This document shows positions 1 to 10,948 of a stretch of 64,000 nt of DNA, piece by piece; within the stretch, counting starts at the first letter, position 1; the number at the start of each line of letters is the position of its first letter. The translations under genes were made by a program, and so were the position numbers. Under the pieces are notes generated by a model, which was not told the DNA's origin, did no database searches, and was given only the letters and a program-made list of their open reading frames with translations. The DNA comes from Sthenelais limicola (taxonomy: Eukaryota; Annelida; Polychaeta; Phyllodocida; Sigalionidae): positions 19,120,906-19,184,905 of the forward strand of contig OW804096.1 in NCBI GenBank assembly GCA_942159475.1, written 5' to 3'.

Positions 1-1015
1 TGATATTCATATATTATTTTGAGAAAACAAATTTTCATGCAATATAACTGGGTGGACAATTAGTAAAGTAGCTGATTATACTCCATAGAATGTCCTTAGA
101 AATGTATGCATATATCTATGTATAATGTATGTATACATGGTCTTGAAATGAGGTACACATATTTATCCGCCCCCCCCCCCACCACACACACACACTCAGG
201 GGTCCAATGTGTACACATGATCGTTCCCAGTTTTGCGGAGAAAGGAATCATTTTTCTCACATATCCGTGGATCGACAATTTGGAAAGGAGGGTATGAATT
301 TTGCAATTGAAATCCGTGAAATGCTGAAAAGGTGATATTTATTCATGTTTATGAAAATATTATTGTATCATGCAAGACTGAAAATCATAAAAAAGGGAAT
401 TTTTTGGCATACGGTTTTCCGCGTTTTGCCACACAAAGGGGGATTAAAATGCCTTGAAAATTCGCGGAATGAGAGTACTTTTCAAATGCTGGAACGATCA
501 CTTTAGGTTTTAGTTTAGAAATTATTTTATTCAAGTCTACAACATTTCCACACGTATATAGTATGAATATTTTCAGGACAGCCTGATCGAATTAACAGAT
601 GGATAAAAATGTATACATCAACTCTAATTAGGGCAGTACATGATACGTTTACATATTCTATATAAGCTGACTTTATGTAATACTACTTTTAGGTACGATG
701 TAATAAAATGAAAGAAGAAAGTTAAAAACGAGGATTCCAACTCATTTCACCTTATCAATGGCGAGTTTTTGAGAGGAAGAAAAATTAAGAAACGTTATAA
801 TACAGTTTTATCGACGTCGTGCTCTTTCATATTAACCATTACTCGATCATGGGTACACATTTGACCCCTGAGTGTGTGTATGTGTGTAGGGGGGGGGGTA
901 TTTATATGATTCGGGGCATTAGATAACCCAAGAATGGGGAAATTCCTAAAACGGGTGAATAAAACACTTTGAACAATATCAAATTTGCACCATTTACCTG
1001 AAACACATCACATAG
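1..1015 (-). mobile_element. Family B MITE, left part off the window edge, split by a 732-bp insertion
   Basis: Positions 1-166 match the interior of family B (the segment reading GGGTGGACAATTAGTAAAGT). The match resumes at about 899 and runs to the inverted end CCTGAAACACATCACATA near 1015. The two parts are contiguous in other copies, for example 3923-4328, so 167-898 is a later insertion. The outer left end lies outside the window. Confidence 0.8.
167..898. mobile_element. 732-bp long-TIR element with C-run and CA-repeat ends
   Basis: This element interrupts the family B copy at 1-1015. The left arm (167-223) and right arm (844-898) are inverted copies of each other. Each arm starts with a run of about 10 C (G on the right), then a CA/GT repeat, then a matching unique block containing CTCAGGGG and GATCG. 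The flanks carry a 7-bp direct repeat TATTTAT (160-166 and 899-905), read as the target-site duplication. No transposase-like reading frame is visible inside, so it is probably non-autonomous. A 7-bp duplication does not settle the superfamily. Confidence 0.75.
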
Positions 1016-1106
1016 GCCTATAGATACCTAATAGGAAATAGGACCTCCTGGCCTTGACCTTTGGCTAGGCTTGATAAGTGGACTGACCGAATTGGACTTA
1101 TTAGAG

Positions 1107-1341
1107 GGGTCAGATTTTCAGAAAATGCACAATTGGCAGCTGTACACATTTAGTAAATTCTGCTAAATTAGGCTGCAATTTGGTCAATACTAGGTAAATT
1201 CGAGTATATTCGGCATTGTATTGATTCTAGCAATCTGTTTGGTTAGGTTGAACTGTGTTTTGAACCTCGTATTTGTCTGGAATTTGGGTAATTTGAGAAG
1301 ATTGGCGAAGTTGAATTGTACATTTTCTGAAAATCTTACCC
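1107..1341 (+). mobile_element. Family A MITE, full length (235 bp)
   Basis: Family A: inverted ends of about 28 bp (GGGTCAGATTTTCAGAAAAT at the left, the complement at the right), an AT-rich interior with no open frame, and a length of 235 bp in most intact copies. Plus is taken here as the orientation in which TTTAGTAAATTCTGC lies in the left half. This copy has AGAG on the left and ATAT on the right, so its target duplication has decayed or was never matched. Confidence 0.9.
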
Positions 1342-1401
1342 ATATGTGTAATGCCATGCTTATTGCCTACTTTTCATATACTTCTTACACTTGTCATAAA
1401 T

Positions 1402-1635
1402 GGGTCAGATTTTCAGAAAATGTCCAATTGGCAGCTTACATATTTAGTAATTTCTGCTAAATTCTGCTAAAAAATGATAAATTGTGGGTATATTTTAGTA
1501 TATTTGGTATCGCATTGGTTTAAAGTATCAGTTCCGTTATGTTAAACTGTATTTTGAAGCTCATATTTGTCTTAAATGTGGGCTATTTGAGAGGATTGCT
1601 GAAGGCGAATTGTACCATTTCTGAAAATCTGACCC
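1402..1635 (+). mobile_element. Family A MITE, variant subfamily
   Basis: Both inverted ends are present. The interior carries the variant found also at 25863 and 33154: TAAAAAATGATAAATT and a later GGTTTAAAGTATC segment in place of GATTCTAGCAATC. It starts only about 60 bp after the previous copy. Confidence 0.88.
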
Positions 1636-1835
1636 ATATATGTTTAAATGTACGCGCATTTATATGCGCGATTATTGTCTGTACACATTGTCCACAAGGT
1701 GGCGTGTAAGTCCAGTAGACTGCATATTACTTACCTTTCTTCTTTTATACCTTTAAATCCTTCTACACACCCTTTATCTTGTATTATCGACTTTACCATG
1801 TCTTTTGCTGTGTCGAATATTAAACAGTAAATATA

Positions 1836-2080
1836 ATCTACACTTGTTCTGGTTGTCTTTGCCTCACCACCCCAATGATTCTCAGGGTTATTACAGATGC
1901 CCTAAAGTTTAACATTGTTGGAATCCGCCTGATATCTTTTTTGCGATATGATGGCGCCTCAAAATGCCTTTTTTACGACTTGAGACATGCCATAAAATAA
2001 CAAATAATACCTAAATATACAAGAACTGATGCATGAGACATCAATAGAAATTCTGAACCTTAACATGGGAGGGGGAAGGG
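1836..2080. other. Unassigned spacer
   Basis: I see no repeat copy, long open frame or strong secondary structure here. Confidence 0.5.
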
Positions 2081-2089
2081 TTTTGGGGT

Positions 2090-2455
2090 TCCCTACACTC
2101 TAAGAAAAAAGGGTTCTTTTGGGTTCTAGATAGAACCCCATGGTTCTACCGAGAACCCTAGGGTTCTTCAACACCTAAAAGGGTTCTTCGGGACCACCAG
2201 GGTTTCCATCTAGAACCATAGGGGTTCTTCAGGGATTTAAGGGTTCTTTGTGCGCTTGAAGGGTTCTTTAACTCAAAGTGGTTCTACATAGAACCCCTTT
2301 TTCTCCTTAGGGGTTCCGTCTAGAACCATAGGGGCTTTTGCCTGATTTTAGGGTTCTTCCTGAACTTGAAGGGTTCTTTAGCACAAAGCAGTTCTACAAA
2401 GAATCTCCTTTTCTCCTTAGGAAAGAGAATGAGGTTCTTTCGAGAACCCAGAAGC
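2090..2455. repeat. GGGTTCT-rich interspersed element
   Basis: It starts CACTCTAAGAAAAAAGGG and then carries about 15 scattered copies of GGGTTCT or AGAACCC in both orientations, spaced 20-40 bp apart. Both orientations together make it highly self-complementary. It resembles, from memory, animal DNA-transposon relics that start CACTCTAAAAA followed by GGTTCT motifs. The right boundary near the last GAGAACCC (about 2450) is an estimate. Confidence 0.6.
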
Positions 2456-2459
2456 ATGG

Positions 2460-3034
2460 TTCTTCACCCTGCTTTTTGATAAGAAATCAGCTGAATATTC
2501 ATCGGGATCCATGTAAAAACAGACGAATATTTTTATTTTTATTTTTTTTTTGAAATTTTTTTTCAGCTGCATACATCAGTGCGCCATGAAAGCATATAAA
2601 AAAAATTGTACAAAAACAGACGAATATATTTTTTATTTTTGTTTTTCAATTTTTTTTTTTACAAAACTGTTGAAGCTTTATTCTTTTTCAATCATTTTTT
2701 AAATGGTTGCCATGACAACATGATATTTATGACTCTTGGCCAAGATGTATGCCAATAATTATGTTAATTCCATTTTATATTTGATTACATCCTCATACAG
2801 CAACGATATGATAAATGAAACATGAGTAAAATATAATCATTCATAGCATTTCTTTATTATTTTAATTTACCATCAAACACTAAATCTTTTATCCGAAAAA
2901 ATGGGAACAATATCTTCATTATTAAGAAAATTAGGCCTATACCCTTCTTTAATTGTTATTAATATTTTCCATTATGCGGGAAGCTCTCCCTATTGGAGGT
3001 TTATCATTACAAAAATCATTTAATTCATGTTCAA
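2460..3034. other. AT-rich spacer with T-runs
   Basis: It holds T homopolymer runs near 2535-2555 and 2635-2660, each after a similar ACAGACGAATAT segment, so the two 60-bp stretches are a short imperfect direct repeat. Nothing else is recognised. Confidence 0.5.
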
Positions 3035-3190
3035 TGTTCATATATATATATATATATATATAAATACTTTTATTTCCTCAATAAACAGTTACAATAGACA
3101 GGAAAATGGATAATATTCTTTCTGTGCCCTCACAGCTCTTCCAAGAAACCCAGAGTTACTTTTACTTTTATTGATAGAAACTACTAACTA
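3035..3190 (-). mobile_element. Retroposon 3' end (family H), minus strand
   Basis: A (TA)n run at 3042-3062 is followed by TTTATTTCC and then CAGCTCTTCCAAG. The same order occurs at 8932 and 10536. On the minus strand this reads as a body, a GGAAATAAA polyadenylation-like signal and a TA-rich tail, which is how a non-LTR retroposon 3' end would look. Confidence 0.5.
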
Positions 3191-3494
3191 CTATGTCCCC
3201 ATAACACTAAGATTGACATACCTTGGTACATCATTTTCTACTAGAATATAACAACAATTAAATAGAATATCAGCACCTCTAAATGTTCACTCGGTTCATC
3301 ATCTACACTATAACCTCGTACTCTTACATAGTTTGTCCAGCTTCATTATGTTTTCGGTACAATCATCCTCGGTACTTATTTTGTACTTTTGTTATTCGGT
3401 AAAAGACACAAAATTTAGGTTCAGTCATGAATTTATGGTCAAAATCTGATCTGGGGACGTTCTCCTCAATCAGAATAATCACATTGCCATTATA

Positions 3495-3531
3495 GCGACT
3501 TGTGACTCATTTTCCTTTAACATATCACATA
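3495..3531. mobile_element. Family B terminal fragment
   Basis: Only one inverted end survives, GCGACTTGTGACTCATTTTC followed by a degenerate ACATATCACATATA. The rest of the element is absent or unrecognisable. Confidence 0.6.
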
Positions 3532-3922
3532 TAGGCCTATGGGTGAGGATAATATTATAATTATATATATGGCAAATTTAGTGAAAAATATATCTCCTTG
3601 AAACGCATTTATTTCTATGTGGTATAGGCCTACAACTAGAGGTGTGCTGAGTATATCCTGAAAAATTGGGAACAAATAAGGGTCATTTTCTTTATAATAA
3701 TGGGCATTCAGGCCCTTAATTTATGTTGCCTCCCCTGGGCAACATAATTTTGAGCCTATTTAACATGTGCATAATTAATGTATTAATCAGAGAGAAAAAT
3801 TCATAACCAGTAGAGAAAATTTTCGATCAAATGCAATTCTAAACATTGCCCAGATCTCATAACATGCTGGCTATGTTGTCCCCACCTTCCCGTCCTGACC
3901 AGTAGCCTATATGTAGGCTTAT
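3532..3922. other. AT-rich spacer, nothing recognised
   Basis: No copy of the families in this window and no persuasive open frame. Confidence 0.5.
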
Positions 3923-4328
3923 TTGTGATTTGTTTTAGGAAAATGAGTCATAAGTCGCAAAGTATGGATTTTGAGATACCATTATATTTGAAAACAGGAC
4001 ATCAAGCCGATTCCAATGGAAGTAAACACTAGGACATCTAATAAATATTCCTACATTTTAAGTTTGATATTTTTATTTTTGAAAAAAAAAACGTTTGCAA
4101 TGATTTTTGATGGGTAATTACCAGTAAAGTAACTAAATACACTCCATACAAAGGCCTTCAAAACGTAAGGATAAATTTAATACAATGTCCTGAAATTTGG
4201 TACATAGATTCAGATGACTATAAGTGCTAAAAATCAGAACATTCTAACAAAGATATATCATAACAAAAACACTTTGAAAAATATCAATTCTGCGACTTGT
4301 GACTCATTTTCCTGGAACACATCACATT
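3923..4328. mobile_element. Family B MITE, complete (about 406 bp)
   Basis: Reference copy for family B. The left end starts TTGTGATTTGTTTTAGG, then AAAATGAGTCATAAGTCGCA. The right end is the inverted equivalent, ACTTGTGACTCATTTTCC then GGAACACATCACATTT. The interior is AT-rich without coding capacity and contains the block GGTAATTACCAGTAAAGTAA. Each inverted end includes a TGAGTCA or TGACTCA heptamer. Confidence 0.85.
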
Positions 4329-5339
4329 TGGTTCTAATATCCTTATATACAGCACGTTTATATACAGTTATACACTTACTGGTTTTGTATTTGTATTTAA
4401 ATATTTTTATTCAGCAACAAACACTATGTAACGAATACACTTTTTCTCAGTAGTCGCTGACTCTTAACAAAATCGAATATTTTATCAAGAAAAATTCATG
4501 AATACATTTATAGTAATCTTTACAATGAAATATTTGACAAGAAATAAGTAAAAAATACCAATAGTTTAAAACCGTCACCGACGCATCGTTGAAATCATGA
4601 CAGTTAATTGAGGTTTGCAAAACAAAGAACAAAATTTTCAAATGTGCTGTTTTGCATTTTGGCCACATTTCGTGGACTTTTTTTCAACAATATGAGTTGA
4701 ATACTCATAATTCCTGTGTCCTGCGCTTCCCCTGGACGAGCTCTTTCATTCCACATATACATTTCCATGTCTCAAAACAATATTAAGTCTCTAAAAATGG
4801 CAAAAACTGTCATTTTAGCTTACTTTTTGATGTAAAAAGCAAATAATTTTCCATATCAGTTTGATTGTTTGATTCCATAATAGTCAGAACAATGAGGTGG
4901 AAAAAGAGCAAGAATCAACCTGAAAAATAAAAACCCCCAAACACCAAACCAAACTCACAAGACTTGTTAGCACTCTATTGCCCCAACAACCCTGAACCCT
5001 AAATCAATAATCAGAACGACATTGGGGCGGGGGAGGAGGAGGGAGAAAATGAAGTAGAGAGAATTAGTCCGACATGTTTACTGAGAATCTTCCTAAGGCC
5101 AAGAACAGTAAAGATATGTTTCCGATTTATATCGCTGAAGACTAGGTAAGGGGATGGAACAGTTTCTTTTGTATTTTTTCTAGGGAACCACCGTTCAGGA
5201 ACTGAATAAAAAATCTATTTTGTGTATATTTCATAACAGTAGTTGTTTTAAACATAAGAAATGTACATTTTAAGAGTGTTCTTGTTAGGAAGACTTTTTT
5301 CCTGCTTTAATTAGATTTTTCGTAAAAAGAATCATTTTT
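4329..5339. other. Unassigned spacer
   Basis: About 1 kb without a recognised repeat. Two short frames at 4214-4453 (+) and 4447-4668 (-) are AT-rich; the first is mostly family B sequence, and neither looks like coding DNA. A short purine-rich stretch is at 5020-5060. Confidence 0.5.
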
Positions 5340-5545
5340 CAGTCTAAGGCCCAAAGGCCCAAAGTTGAGAGAGTCCCTTCAAAAGAAGGGGAAGCCTCTC
5401 GCCTCAAGGTGCCATTATAATTCCATTAAGACCGCAAAATGTCATTATATTCCAATTAAAATGCCTAGATCTAGACCAGGAAACCGATTAGTGAAGTAGG
5501 CCGACATACCATTCTTATTTGATACGAGGGTTTGGACCTAGTTCT
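5340..5545 (+). repeat. Dispersed repeat J, copy 1
   Basis: The order GAGAGAGTCCCTTC, GTGCCATTATAATTCCATTA and GAGGGTTTGGAC is shared with 56548-56725, and its first part with 60150-60205. The family is about 200 bp. No target duplication or inverted ends are visible. Confidence 0.65.
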
Positions 5546-5689
5546 TTTTGTAAAAGAATTACTTTTTGTAAAAAAAAAAAAGAAATCATTTAAAAAAGAA
5601 ATTAGGGATGGTCAGAAACACCTAAAAGTAGGGTAAGGTTTTATAGATGGGGTGGAAGGAGTAGGGTAAATCGAAAACAAATATGGCAA

Positions 5690-6300
5690 GTGTCTTATTG
5701 AGAAACATTGATTTTCAGGCAAGAAACAGTGTTTCTCAGATAAAACGGCTAATATACTTTTGTATATAGTTATATCGATAGTGGCAAACAGACTCACCTG
5801 AACTGACTTGATCAACCGGAAGTTTCCAGTGCTTAGTGACGAGCAAACACAAACGCTCCTAGCATTCAAAAAGCTGCTAACCAAGCAGTCGGACAGTCGT
5901 TGAATTTTTTAATAATATTATATAACACTGTTTTATTTCAAGAAACACTGTTAATTGAAAAACAGTGTTTCTTGAGATAAAACAGTGTTTCTTGAGATAA
6001 AACAGTGTTTCTCGAGATAAAACAGGGTTTCTCGAGATAAAACAGGGTTTCTTGACATAAACATTTGTCATGTTGATTGTTTTTCAATCAATAGACATTT
6101 AGTGATGAGAAACGCTGTTTTTCAAACAGATAGTTGAGATAAAACAATATCTTGAGAAAAACTGTTTTATCTGAGAAACACTGTTTCTTGATAGAAAAGC
6201 AATGTTTCTTGAGATAAAACAATGTTTATCAAGATAAAACAGTGTTTCTCGAGATAAACCAGTGTTTTATTTCGAGAAACACTATTTATTGAATTGTTTA
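5690..6300. repeat. Array of AAACAGTGTTTCT units in both orientations
   Basis: Units of about 20 bp reading ACAGTGTTTCTTGAGATAAA repeat head to tail at 5960-6050. More scattered units in both orientations extend to 5690 and 6300. Because ACACTGTTTT and its complement alternate, single strands could form many short hairpins. Two minus-strand frames here (5877-6071 and 6167-6385) only reflect the repeat. Confidence 0.75.
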
Positions 6301-7067
6301 TTGAATTGTTACCAAATGGTTTGGGGTTTAATACATAACTACGCAAGAAGAAAATAAGGATAGGAACGATTGTATAATAACTCATCCCTCAAATGTTAAG
6401 AACTTCCTTCTTAATTAAAAAAACATGAAGAAAAGAATTCATATAAAATGATTTTACTACTAAATGGTAATAACTAGACGAATTGTTAAAAAGTAAATTG
6501 TTCAAAAAAGTTGTTAATCAATGTATAATGTTGTGTAAAAATTTCAACAATTATTGATGTAATATCACTATATCAAGGGAACCTGGGAAGACCAACTGAG
6601 CTGACAGGATACACCCTTTTTCTCTGTAATAGTTTTGTAATTGTATGTGATGAAAAGAGAAATAAAAATATATATATAAACAAACCTAACTCTTGTTGGC
6701 CTAACTGAGATGTAGAGAAAGGCACTGTTGCTGCAATGGCCTCCGGGCTTGGAGTAATGAAGAGAGAGTATAGGAAGATGGACAGCAGGAGAGACAGCCC
6801 GGGGGGAGGAGGTGGTATTGAGGGAAGGGCGGGATGGAGGGGGGAGGGGTGGTATTGAGGGAAGAGCGGGATGTTGGGGGAATTCAATAAAGTTGTACCA
6901 CACAGCCTGGGGGTGGATGTGTTACAAAACCAGTTAACACTGCTGGGTATAGGCGGTGGTGGGTGGGGGCATGGGTTTGTATATCTAGCATTTATGTATG
7001 TCTATACATGTATGTTTGTGTTTATGTATACATATATACATATGTGTATACAAACATATGTATACAT
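6301..7067. other. Spacer with a small G-rich block
   Basis: The G-rich stretch at 6780-6875 is an imperfect direct repeat (GGTGGTATTGAGGGAAG occurs twice). An alternating ATGTATAC-rich stretch lies at 6990-7065. No gene is recognised; overlapping minus-strand frames at 6568-6903 are proline/serine-rich shadows of the G-rich block. Confidence 0.5.
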
Positions 7068-7195
7068 GAGTCATATTTTCAGAAAATGTACAATTGGCAG
7101 CTCTACACATTTAGTAAATTCTGCTAAATTAGGCTGCAATTTTGTCAATACTAGGTAAATTGGAGTATATCCAGCATTGCATTGATTCGAGCAAT
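7068..7195 (+). mobile_element. Family A MITE, right half missing
   Basis: It matches family A from the left end (GAGTCATATTTTCAG) to GCATTGCATTGATTC and then stops. The right inverted end is absent. Confidence 0.8.
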
Positions 7196-8328
7196 AATCA
7201 CATAGGCTTAAGCACTGAGCCTCGTATTGAAAAGTGCGGGTAATAAAGAGCCCATATTGCCCGCATTTTTGTCATATTGCCCGCATTTTTTTAAAAAAAT
7301 AGTGCCGATCGTAATTACTTCTATTTAGCTAATTCTGTTGGCCGAAGATACTCATAGGCCTAATATACATAGATCATAGATAAAGGTATTTAAAAGAAAC
7401 TAATTCCATCGGTGGTTTAACCACATTCCGAAGCCGAATGTGCCTGTGGCTGTGTGGCTATTTTCCTACTGACAACAAATGATCGTCGGCAAGCTTTTTT
7501 ATTGTTTAGGCCTACTTATGTAACCGAAAACTTTCTCTCATATCTGCCTCATTCAAACGCTGAACTTGATATAAAAACATTTTTAGGGGTAGAAAAGCAT
7601 GCTCTGTCTGAATTTCAGCATCTTGGTAATGTATTTTGATTAGAAATAGCGATTTTTATCAATTTGCTGGAGCCTTGAGTCGGTGAAAAAACAGCCTATA
7701 TATCTAAGGAATGTAGACGTAAACATAAACTATAATGTTACAAAATAAGGGCCATATAGCCTATTCCCAACACGATTATAAGATGGATAATGTTATGAGC
7801 AATTTTCCCAAGCCAACTGATAACAAAATGATCGTATGAATATCAAGTGTGGCTGCCATCAAAACAAACTCGATCAACGTTCTATGAGCGCCGACTGAAA
7901 CTGTTACGAAAATTTCTGATGAAATGAAGGAAACAAAGTAAAATCCTTTCATGTTTATCTAAACCTAACCATTACTAATGCATAACTTTGTTTTAAAGAG
8001 ATTTAAAGCTGTGGAAAGCTGTGAAACTTACAATTTATTCTGCGAATTCATTTGCATCAATTGACAGTGAATCACTGAGTGAGTGACTGACTCGAGTCGG
8101 CAAAAAAAAACGAGTTCAAACACAAAAAGTACAGAAATTTGAATATCAAACTGAACAATATTTATCTTATTAAGTATTTTAAATCATATTCATGTCTTAA
8201 TAATAGTAATAAACTCAAAATTAAGCGAAATAACCATTGAAAATAGAACTACATTTTGCAGGACTTCTTACAACCTGGCAGGCCATGCGCGTATTAATAT
8301 GTAGTGCTAGCAAAGACTCGAGGGAGGT
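7196..8328. other. Unassigned spacer
   Basis: Contains a short direct repeat (CATATTGCCCGCATTTTT twice at 7252-7290). No gene or mobile element is recognised in the remaining 1 kb. Confidence 0.5.
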
Positions 8329-8414
8329 GTGAGGGGTCGCTGTTTGCCAAGGGGATCCACATTTAGGCTAATTTCCATCGATTTTCACCGTTTTTTCACA
8401 GACGTTTTTTCCTC

Positions 8415-8469
8415 GGACGTAGTGATTTCACCGAGTGCACTATGTGCACTCGGTGAAATCTCTACGTCC
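8415..8469. repeat. Near-perfect 55-bp palindrome
   Basis: Two 26-bp arms (8415-8440 and 8444-8469) are complementary except at one position and are separated by TAT. The arm centres on TTTCACCGAGTGCAC. It is not part of any repeat family seen elsewhere in the window. It could extrude as a cruciform or fold as a hairpin RNA if transcribed. Confidence 0.9.
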
Positions 8470-8510
8470 TCGGGCAATATGCACCTCCGATATGCGCCTT
8501 GGGCACTTTT

Positions 8511-8564
8511 GTCTATTTATTTTCGTCTGAAATGTAGGTTATTTGAGAAGATTGGCGAAGTTGA
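8511..8564 (+). mobile_element. Family A right-half fragment fused to a family C fragment
   Basis: Matches the family A stretch from TATTTTCGTCTGAAATG to GGCGAAGTTGAAT. At about 8565 it passes directly into family C interior sequence, with neither element's terminus at the junction. Confidence 0.7.
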
Positions 8565-8772
8565 ATACATGTTTCCATTACATAAGACTTCATATTTCCC
8601 ATGATGCATTAGGTTTTCATAGACATTCTTTTACAAACTCGGATATTGGTGAAATATTCTTGCAATTTCTGGTAAAAATGCTGCCAAATATTTGTATGTC
8701 AGATTTCATCAGAATCCATCCCAGAATGCACTGCAGTAGACATGCGCAGTGAGATATGCAACTCCCCTATTA
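8565..8772 (+). mobile_element. Family C MITE, left part missing
   Basis: Matches family C from ATGTTTCCAT through TCCCATGATGCATTAGG and CAGAATCCATCCCA to the right end GCAACTCCCCTATT. The left end with the AAAATGGCGGC motif is gone. Confidence 0.8.
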
Positions 8773-8931
8773 AGCCGAGGGAATCTCTATCTAAAACAAA
8801 AGCAAATACATTATGCACAACCACCAGATGATCCAACACCACAGCAATTCTACCTCATACAACAATGATCTAAAAACCCACACTATAGTGAACGATTCCC
8901 AACAGAATGTCTCCTGGAAGACCCATCATTT

Positions 8932-9240
8932 ATATATATATAAGAAACTTTATTTCCATTTTGTTATACAGACAGTGATAAAAGCTTTCTACATGGAAAT
9001 GGGTTTTTGTTCTCTGTCCCAGACAGCTCTTCCAAACAAACCTTCTGTGACTACATCTCTAACTACACGTTTATAGAAAAACAAACAAAATATTACGACT
9101 CTCTTACAGTGTACACAAATTTCACTCCACTTTTTGGAGGGCTAAGTGTCCTTGTAGTTCTTAGAGTTTTTGGACCAGGACTTACACACCTGCTTTTGGT
9201 TTTTGAGGCTTGTAGCCTCTTGCTCACCTATACATAAATA
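8932..9240 (-). mobile_element. Retroposon 3' end (family H), minus strand
   Basis: A TA-rich tail at 8932-8942, then AAGAAACTTTATTTCCATTT, CTACATGGAAATGGG, CAGACAGCTCTTCCAAACAA and, further on, TTTTTGGAGGGCTAAG. The same blocks in the same order occur at 10536-10770. No reverse-transcriptase sequence is recognised, so it may be a SINE or the 3' untranslated part of a LINE. Confidence 0.55.
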
Positions 9241-9546
9241 AATGCATAATACAGTAAACAATTGACAAAATAAAAAAGAGTACAGGAAACGCCGGACGAG
9301 GATGAAGGAGGGCGACCCAGGCTTCCTTAATCTTAATAAAGATGGTCTGAAGCAGTGAATTCTAGTTAGTCTTGGAATACAGCGGCCATTTTCTGAAACC
9401 ACTAGCCACTTTCCATCCTTCCTACATAAAAGACACTTGGGATTTCCTGGAGAATTGGCAAAACAACAAAAATCACCCAAAGTCTTTACTAACAACCTTG
9501 GGTGTCGACTCCCTTTTATACACCAACATATATACATAGACTTGAA
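9241..9546. other. Unassigned spacer
   Basis: A 131-codon minus-strand frame (9142-9537) covers it but overlaps the retroposon end and matches no protein I know. Confidence 0.5.
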
Positions 9547-9781
9547 GGGTCACCTCTCTAAAAAATATACAATTGGCCTTCACCAATCTTCTAAAAGAAA
9601 CCAAATTTAAAACGAAAATTAGGTTCTAAATACAGTTGAACATAATCAGACAGATTTATTGAATGAATACAATACAGAATATACTCAGATATACCTAGTA
9701 TTTATCAATTTTCACTCTAATTGAGCAGAATTTGATAGATGTGTAGAACTGTAGATTGTGCATTTTCTAAAAGTCTGACCC
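9547..9781 (-). mobile_element. Family A MITE, full length, diverged
   Basis: 235 bp from GGGTCACCTCTC to GTCTGACCC. It shares an interior variant with 34954 and 35606 (AACATAATCAGACAG, TATACCTAGTATTTATC). Confidence 0.88.
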
Positions 9782-10297
9782 AATGCATATATCGAGAAGA
9801 TCAACTACTGTTAAAGCTAATTGTAACTTCAAATCTTGATTTCATTATATATTTATATACCCTTCATAATTATTCCATGTAAACTGGGTGCATTAGAAGA
9901 GCCTGGGCAACGGGGGATAATGCTAACACAGGGAAAATAAAATCTTCAAAAATATCATGACACATCACATATTCAAGTCACTCGGGAAAGATGGAAAAAC
10001 AATTCACTCGTGTTTTGTGATTATGCCATACTTTATCCATCTCGAGCTGAGTTCTATCTTTATGCCATAATATATATATTTTAGCTTTATTTTATCATTA
10101 TTTTCATTCAGTTAATGTCTTGCAACCCTGCAACTAGGCACAAGCAGGCGAACACAACTGTGCGTCATGGAATGAGCATCATTGATTGGAGCAACTAGAT
10201 TTACGCAAGCAATTAAAAGAATGTAGTAAATTTGGTGCATTCGAAAACCGATTCTGCTAGTTAAATCTACCCATGCATATTATGCTATTTTTTAGAT
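9782..10297. other. Unassigned spacer
   Basis: No repeat family, RNA gene or convincing frame seen. Confidence 0.5.
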
Positions 10298-10439
10298 GGG
10301 TCAGATTTTCAGAAAATGTACAATTAGCAGCTATACAAATGTAGTAAATTCTACTGAATTAGGCTGCAATTTGGTTAATGCTAGGTTAATTCGAGTATAT
10401 TTGGCATTGCATTGATTCTATCTTTTGAAAATCTGACTC
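10298..10439 (+). mobile_element. Family A MITE with internal deletion (142 bp)
   Basis: The left half is normal up to GCATTGCATTGATTC, then joins TCTTTTGAAAATCTGACTC of the right end, losing about 93 bp. It is flanked by a perfect 4-bp direct repeat AGAT (10294-10297 and 10440-10443), showing that the 4-bp duplication is not restricted to ATAT. Confidence 0.9.
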
Positions 10440-10535
10440 AGATATGCACACATACCGTGGCATGGGATATACCTTGCCATCATATCTTATGAATATGTGA
10501 TAATTAAATAGGATATAACACCAGCTCTGATTAAA

Positions 10536-10770
10536 TATGTAAGAAACTTTATTTCCATTTGGTTTCTACATGGAAATAGGTGCTTGTTCTTTGTCTGAGA
10601 CAGTTCTTACGAACAAACCTTCTACAACTACATCACTTATTACAAATTACAAGTTATGCAATAGAATTAACAATGTGTCATCACTCATACAGTGATCACA
10701 ATCCCATTACTCTCTTTGGCGGGCTAGGTAGCCTGGCAGTTTCTAGTATTGACAATATAAGATCAATATA
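10536..10770 (-). mobile_element. Retroposon 3' end (family H), minus strand
   Basis: Same block order as 8932-9240 (AAGAAACTTTATTTCCATTT, CTACATGGAAATAGG, GACAGTTCTTACGAACAA, CTTTGGCGGGCTAGG) but with a deletion after the first block. It runs directly into a 22-bp tandem array. Confidence 0.55.
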
Positions 10771-10948
10771 ACAGTTATCAATATAAGATTTAACAGTTAT
10801 CAATATGAGATTTAACAGTTATCAATATGAGATTTAACAGTTATCAATATAAGATTTAACAGTTATCAATATAAGATTTAACAGTTATCAATATAAGATT
10901 TAACAGTTATCAATATAAGATTTAACAGTTATCAATATAAGATTCAAC
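10771..10948. repeat. 22-bp tandem array, about 8 copies
   Basis: Unit AACAGTTATCAATATAAGAT plus TT, nearly identical between copies, so recently expanded or homogenised. Confidence 0.95.

Noticed and set aside
9142..9537. 131-codon minus frame
   Set aside because: It overlaps a retroposon end and shows no recognisable domain.
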